Part shown: piece by piece, positions 60,034 to 64,000 of the stretch
How the letters are laid out: each line of letters opens with the position of its first letter
How positions within the stretch are numbered: position 1 is the first letter of the stretch
Source of the DNA: Bacteroidota bacterium
GTDB taxonomy: Bacteria > Bacteroidota > Bacteroidia > Sphingobacteriales > Sphingobacteriaceae
Assembly (NCBI GenBank): GCA_018266915.1
Contig: JAFDZM010000076.1
Location: forward strand, 62,001 to 126,000
Length of the DNA: 64,000 nt
Direction: 5' to 3'
Translations under genes and position numbers: made by a program
The notes under the pieces: generated by a model
What the model was told of the DNA's origin: nothing
Database searches by the model: none
The model's input: the letters and a program-made list of their open reading frames with translations, nothing else

Positions 60034-60117
60034 GTCTGAACCAGAGTTCTCAGAATTAAATAATTTAAAGAATTGTAATTCTGAGAATTTTAAAATTCGA
60101 TTAATTCAGGTTCAGAC
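60034..60117. repeat. Inverted element ending in GGTTCAGAC, copy 3
   Basis: GTCTGAAC (60034-60041) pairs with GTTCAGAC (60110-60117), and TTCTCAGAATT (60047-60057) with AATTCTGAGAA (60077-60087). The GGTTCAGACAAT end is shared with 36572-36608 and 50252-50288. Confidence 0.88.
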
Positions 60118-60129
60118 AATCACCTGACT

Positions 60130-60161
60130 TTCCAACCTTACAACTTTCCAACTTTACACCA
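60130..60161. repeat. Period-8 single-arm array
   Basis: TTCCAACC, TTACAACT, TTCCAACT, TTACACCA, the same word as the right arm at 63874-63905. Confidence 0.85.
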
Positions 60162-60233
60162 AGTTAACATTCTCCACATCCTTATTCCTTTTCAACATTT
60201 GTGATTTCAGTAAGCAAAGTCTGAAAATTTTGC

Positions 60234-60241
60234 TACTTTTG
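60234..60241 (+). promoter_or_regulatory. -7 box of pyrG
   Basis: TACTTTTG matches TAnnTTTG, about 60 bases before the ATG; the -33 box is weak. Confidence 0.6.
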
Positions 60242-60302
60242 TATCCCGTACACAAACAAAAGGTGCAGGTGTAAAAACAGGCGCCAAATACACAATATCA
60301 TC

Positions 60303-61913
60303 ATGACTAAATACATTTTTGTGACGGGCGGCGTTACTTCGTCGTTAGGGAAAGGCATTATTTCTGCCTCTCTGGCCAAACTTCTTCAATCGCGCGGATA
60401 CCGCGTTACGATACAAAAGTTCGACCCTTACATCAACATCGATCCCGGAACACTTAACCCCTATGAGCATGGTGAATGCTATGTTACTGAAGACGGTGCA
60501 GAAACCGATCTTGACCTTGGCCACTACGAGCGTTTCCTGAATACCCCAACCTCGCAGGCCAACAATATTACCACCGGTCGTATCTATCAGAATGTGATCA
60601 ATAAGGAACGTGAAGGTGCATTTTTGGGTAAGACGGTGCAGGTAGTGCCTCACATTACTGATGAGATTAAAAGAAACATCCGTTTATTAGGCGAAAGCGG
60701 TGATTATGATATCGTGATCACCGAATTGGGTGGAACTGTTGGTGACATCGAATCATTACCTTACATTGAAGCTGTACGTCAGTTCAGATGGGAAATTGGC
60801 TCGGGCAACTCATTGGTTATCCATCTTACTTTGATCCCATTTCTTGCTGCAGCGGGTGAATTGAAGACAAAACCTACACAGCACTCGGTTAAAATGCTAT
60901 TGGAATATGGTATTCAGCCAGATATCCTGGTTTGCCGTACCGAGCACCATATTAATATGGAAATCCGCAAGAAGATCGCGCTGTTCTGTAACGTAAATAT
61001 CAATGCGGTTATCGAGTCGATTGATGCTTCTACTATTTATGATGTTCCACTATTGATGCTGAAAGAACAGCTGGACAAGACGGTATTGACCAAACTTAAA
61101 CTTTCGCATAAAAACGAGCCCGAACTGGAAAACTGGAAAGACTTCCTGGGGCGTTTAAAAAACCCTACTTCGGAAGTGCGTGTAGCGTTGGTAGGTAAAT
61201 ATGTGGAACTTCCGGATGCTTATAAATCGATTACTGAATCTTTTATACATGCCGGCGCCAAAAATGAATGTAAAGTTCGTGTCGAGTATATTCCATCAGA
61301 GCAGTTAACTCCTGAAAATGCAGTTGAACGTCTGAAAGGCTTGCATGGTGTGCTGGTTGCACCGGGCTTTGGCGAGCGTGGATTTGAAGGCAAAATAGAA
61401 GCGATCAGGTACGTTCGCGAGAACAATATTCCGTTCTTTGGCATCTGTTTGGGCATGCAATGTGCTGTTGTTGAATTCGGTCGTAATGTTTTAGGGCTGA
61501 AAAATGCCAACAGTACTGAGATGAACGAGCACACCCCTCACCCCGTGATTGCCATGATGGAAGAGCAGAAGAAGATCAAAAACAAAGGTGGTACTATGCG
61601 TTTGGGTGCTTACCCTTGCGATATCAAAAAAGGCACAAAAGCAGCCACTATTTACGGAAAAACGCATATTACCGAGCGTCACCGCCATCGTTTCGAGTTC
61701 AATAACAAGTACCTGAAACAATACGAAGAAGCTGGAATGATTCCATCAGGTATCAACCCGGATAATGGCTTGGTAGAGATCATTGAGTTGAAAAATCATC
61801 CATTTTTTGTGGGCGGACAATTTCACCCGGAATTAAAATCAACAGTTGCTAATCCTCACCCACTTTTTGTTAACTTTGTCGCCGCTTCGCTGGCATATGC
61901 CCGCAAGAAGTAA
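60303..61913 (+). CDS. pyrG: CTP synthase
   Basis: The 536-residue enzyme has the synthetase domain (GVTSSLGKGI ATP loop, GTVGDIESLP) and a C-terminal class I glutamine amidotransferase with nucleophile in GICLGMQ and His/Glu in QFHPELKS. It makes CTP from UTP, ATP and glutamine. yidC follows 20 bases on, so the pair may be one operon. Confidence 0.96.
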   Translation: MTKYIFVTGGVTSSLGKGIISASLAKLLQSRGYRVTIQKFDPYINIDPGTLNPYEHGECYVTEDGAETDLDLGHYERFLNTPTSQANNITTGRIYQNVINKEREGAFLGKTVQVVPHITDEIKRNIRLLGESGDYDIVITELGGTVGDIESLPYIEAVRQFRWEIGSGNSLVIHLTLIPFLAAAGELKTKPTQHSVKMLLEYGIQPDILVCRTEHHINMEIRKKIALFCNVNINAVIESIDASTIYDVPLLMLKEQLDKTVLTKLKLSHKNEPELENWKDFLGRLKNPTSEVRVALVGKYVELPDAYKSITESFIHAGAKNECKVRVEYIPSEQLTPENAVERLKGLHGVLVAPGFGERGFEGKIEAIRYVRENNIPFFGICLGMQCAVVEFGRNVLGLKNANSTEMNEHTPHPVIAMMEEQKKIKNKGGTMRLGAYPCDIKKGTKAATIYGKTHITERHRHRFEFNNKYLKQYEEAGMIPSGINPDNGLVEIIELKNHPFFVGGQFHPELKSTVANPHPLFVNFVAASLAYARKK

Positions 61914-61933
61914 TATAGTACGATAACAATAAA

Positions 61934-63751
61934 ATGGATAAGAATACAATAACAGGGTTTGTACTGATCGTTCTGATCATGCTGGGGTCTTATTTTCTTT
62001 TGAAACCCTCAGATGCTGACATAAAAAAGGAACAGCTATTACAGGACTCTATCAAAAGAGCAAAAGCAGCCACAGCGGCTACTAAAGCTTCAAAACCGGA
62101 TACTTCAAAAAAAACCGTCACTTTAGCTGATTCAGCCTTAAAGAAAATACCGTTCGGCGTTGCAACTGTAGGCAGCGAACAATTCGTCACTCTTGAAAAC
62201 CAGGAACTGCGTGTTAAACTTAGCAATAAAGGCGGCCGCGTTTATTCAGTTGAGCTTAAAAACTATAAGACCTTCGATAAAAAACCATTGATTTTATTCG
62301 ATGGCGAGAACAACCACTTTGGGTTAACTTTCCGTGCGCAGGACAAACCGATCAATACCGATGAGCTCTACTTTACGCCAAGTGCACAAAACCTGACCGT
62401 AGCTGAAAAAGACTCGAGCACATTAACCATGCGTTTGAGCTACAGTGCTACTCAATACATTGACTATATCTATTCATTAAAAGGAACCGGCTTTAAATTG
62501 GGGTTGACTATTAAAAGCACTGGTCTGGACAACGTGATGGCCAACAGCAATACCTTTAATCTTGATTGGCAGGCAAGTTTGCCTAAACAGGAAAAAGATA
62601 TGAAGCAGGAGCGCCAGTACTCGTCTGTTTATTATCTGAATATGGATAATGATGTGGATTGGCTAAGTGAAGGTAAAGACGATCAGAAAACAATTGCCGA
62701 TAAAAAACTGCAATGGGTTGCCTTTAAGCAGCACTTTTTCTCAAGCATCCTCATCGCCAAACAAGGTATAGATAAGTCAAGCCTAAATGTTTCTACTGAC
62801 GTAACAAATAATACTGACGTAAAGCAAATGAAGGCTGATCTGTCTTTCGCCCGTGCAACAGATGGCAGTTTACCATTGGAGTTTTACTTTGGACCAAACC
62901 GTTTCAGTACGCTGAAAGCAGAAGGCCATGATTTGGATAAAGTAATCAGCCTTGGTTGGGGGCCTTTAAAATACATCAATCGTTTTGCCGTATTGCCGGT
63001 ATTCAACTTCCTGAAACAATTTAATTGGAACTACGGCCTGATCATTTTAGCGCTTACCGTTCTGCTTAAGCTGGTACTGTCGCCGCTTACCTATAAATCA
63101 TACCTTTCAATGGCTAAGATGAGGATCTTAAAACCTGAAATGGATGAGATAAAAGCAAAAGTTGGTGACGATAACCCAACCCTTTTGCAGCAGGAATACA
63201 TGAAGTTGTATAAAAAAGCAGGTGTTAATCCTTTAGGCGGATGTTTGCCGCTCGTATTACAAATGCCTATTGTGATTGCATTCTTCCGCTTTTTCCCAAG
63301 TTTGTTTGAGCTTCGTGGTGAACACTTCTTGTGGATGCACGACCTTTCTACCTACGATTCGGTGATCAGTTTCTCGCCTGTATTCGGTGTTGACCACATC
63401 AGCTTGATGTGTTTGCTGATGACCATCTCGACCCTGGTTTATACCTATTTCAATAACCAGATATCAGGCGCAACAGGGCAAATGAAATATATCGGCTACG
63501 TTACCCCGATTATCTTCCTGATTACGCTGAACAACTATCCTGCAGGTTTGAACTATTATTATTTCCTGGCCAACATGTTTACATTCGGTCAGCAATATTT
63601 GATCAGGTTGATGGTTGACGATAAAAAGATCCACGCCCAGATACAGGAAAATAAAAAGAAGCCTGAAGAAAAGAAAAAGAAATCAGGTTTCCAGGCCCGC
63701 ATGGAAGAAGCAATGCGCCAGCAACAGCAGATACAGTCTAAAAAGAAATAA
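61934..63751 (+). CDS. yidC: Membrane protein insertase YidC
   Basis: The 605-residue protein has an N-terminal span, a large periplasmic beta domain (about 60-340), then the 60KD insertase core: YGLIILALTVLLKLVLSPLT, GCLPLVLQMPIVIAFFRFFP with the hydrophilic groove, and three more spans. The charged C-terminus (KKPEEKKKKS) may touch the ribosome. YidC inserts and folds inner-membrane proteins with or without SecYEG. The length is as expected for Bacteroidota. Confidence 0.95.
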   Translation: MDKNTITGFVLIVLIMLGSYFLLKPSDADIKKEQLLQDSIKRAKAATAATKASKPDTSKKTVTLADSALKKIPFGVATVGSEQFVTLENQELRVKLSNKGGRVYSVELKNYKTFDKKPLILFDGENNHFGLTFRAQDKPINTDELYFTPSAQNLTVAEKDSSTLTMRLSYSATQYIDYIYSLKGTGFKLGLTIKSTGLDNVMANSNTFNLDWQASLPKQEKDMKQERQYSSVYYLNMDNDVDWLSEGKDDQKTIADKKLQWVAFKQHFFSSILIAKQGIDKSSLNVSTDVTNNTDVKQMKADLSFARATDGSLPLEFYFGPNRFSTLKAEGHDLDKVISLGWGPLKYINRFAVLPVFNFLKQFNWNYGLIILALTVLLKLVLSPLTYKSYLSMAKMRILKPEMDEIKAKVGDDNPTLLQQEYMKLYKKAGVNPLGGCLPLVLQMPIVIAFFRFFPSLFELRGEHFLWMHDLSTYDSVISFSPVFGVDHISLMCLLMTISTLVYTYFNNQISGATGQMKYIGYVTPIIFLITLNNYPAGLNYYYFLANMFTFGQQYLIRLMVDDKKIHAQIQENKKKPEEKKKKSGFQARMEEAMRQQQQIQSKKK

Positions 63752-63757
63752 TTCTTT

Positions 63758-63905
63758 GTTGTAAAGTTGGAAGGTTGTAAAGTTGAAAAGTTAATCCACT
63801 TCGACTTTTAAAAAAATAGAAAGAAACCCGGGAAGCAATTTTCGGGTTTCTCTTTTATGTGCATGTGACAACATTACAACCTTCCAACTTTACAACTTTT
63901 CAACT
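63758..63905. repeat. Period-8 opposed array with a terminator in its loop
   Basis: Left GTTGTAAA, GTTGGAAG, GTTGTAAA, GTTGAAAA (63758-63789); right TTACAACC, TTCCAACT, TTACAACT, TTTCAACT (63874-63905). Confidence 0.9.
63823..63855 (+). terminator. Terminator of the pyrG-yidC transcript
   Basis: GAAACCCG pairs with CGGGTTTC, followed by TCTTTT. It lies between the arms of the array. Confidence 0.85.
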
Positions 63906-63916
63906 AACTTTACCCC

Positions 63917-64000
63917 ATGTACGCGATTGTGGATATAGAAACAACGGGAGGGCATGCCAGTTCAAACGGCATTACAGAAGTTGCTATTTGTCTGCATGAT
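63917..64000 (+). CDS. DnaQ-like 3'-5' exonuclease, N-terminal fragment
   Basis: Twenty-eight codons remain before the window edge. They encode YAIVDIETTGGHASSNGITE, the Exo I motif (DIETTG with the metal-binding Asp and Glu) of DnaQ-type DEDD exonucleases. Full-length relatives include DNA polymerase III epsilon-like proteins and fusions to GIY-YIG nucleases; which applies cannot be told. Confidence 0.85.
   Translation, partial: MYAIVDIETTGGHASSNGITEVAICLHD

Noticed and set aside
1..64000. tRNA, rRNA, prophage, insertion-sequence or integrase genes
   Set aside because: I found no cloverleaf, rRNA segment, transposase or phage gene. Small unusual RNAs could be missed without covariance models.

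Overview
This window looks like the chromosome of a Bacteroidota member, most likely Sphingobacteriaceae (Mucilaginibacter- or Pedobacter-like). The evidence is a SusC/SusD outer-membrane pair, Bacteroidota -7 promoter boxes of the form TAnnTTTG, weak Shine-Dalgarno sites, DUF4290, DUF255, DUF2807 and I42-like proteins, and trigger factor, ClpP and ClpX in one row. Genus is an inference. I saw no rRNA, tRNA, CRISPR, insertion sequence, phage or integrase. Most of the window is ordinary core chromosome, with small accessory patches: an orphan protein at 6.5-7.0 kb, a VapBC-type pair at 21.0-21.6 kb, and a transporter block at 28-36 kb.

Layout. 0-6.4 kb: thioesterase, an exported MORN/TonB-like protein, SlyD-like isomerase, DUF255 thioredoxin-fold protein, M1 aminopeptidase. 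6.5-13 kb: orphan, UvrD/PcrA helicase, XRE regulator, TPR sensor-like protein, and a small exported protein built from five identical nonapeptides. 13-21 kb: M20 dipeptidase facing a dipeptide epimerase, DUF1801, DUF4290, murA, a GT39-like membrane protein, DUF486. 21-28 kb: toxin-antitoxin pair, cystathionine beta-synthase, AMP nucleosidase, and clpX-clpP-tig. 28-36.5 kb: three DUF2807 proteins around susC, susD and a chagasin-like lipoprotein; two of the DUF2807 genes are recent duplicates and share an ECF-sigma-type promoter. 36.6-45.9 kb: RecQ, a beta-propeller/amidohydrolase fusion, an esterase, citrate synthase, a MacB-type permease. 46-56.7 kb: queA, ispD, small stress-type proteins, cobalamin adenosyltransferase, GH19 lipoprotein, M48 peptidase with an unknown exported partner, LolD-type ATPase, gatC, and two tandem acyltransferases. 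56.7-64 kb: trpS, deoxynucleoside kinase, kdsB, pyrG, yidC and the start of a DnaQ-like exonuclease.

The most unusual signal lies between the genes. About twenty intergenic spacers carry tandem arrays of degenerate 7-, 8- or 9-base units. The period is usually constant within a locus, the unit sequence is specific to that locus, and many loci carry two arms in opposite orientation that could form long imperfect stems. Several arrays reach into genes: one encodes the N-terminus of IspD, one supplies the murA start codon, and several supply stop codons. A separate palindromic element sits in frame inside the DUF255 gene. Cyanobacterial heptamer repeats (STRRs) are the nearest known analogue, but the locus-specific words with matching opposed arms seem distinct.
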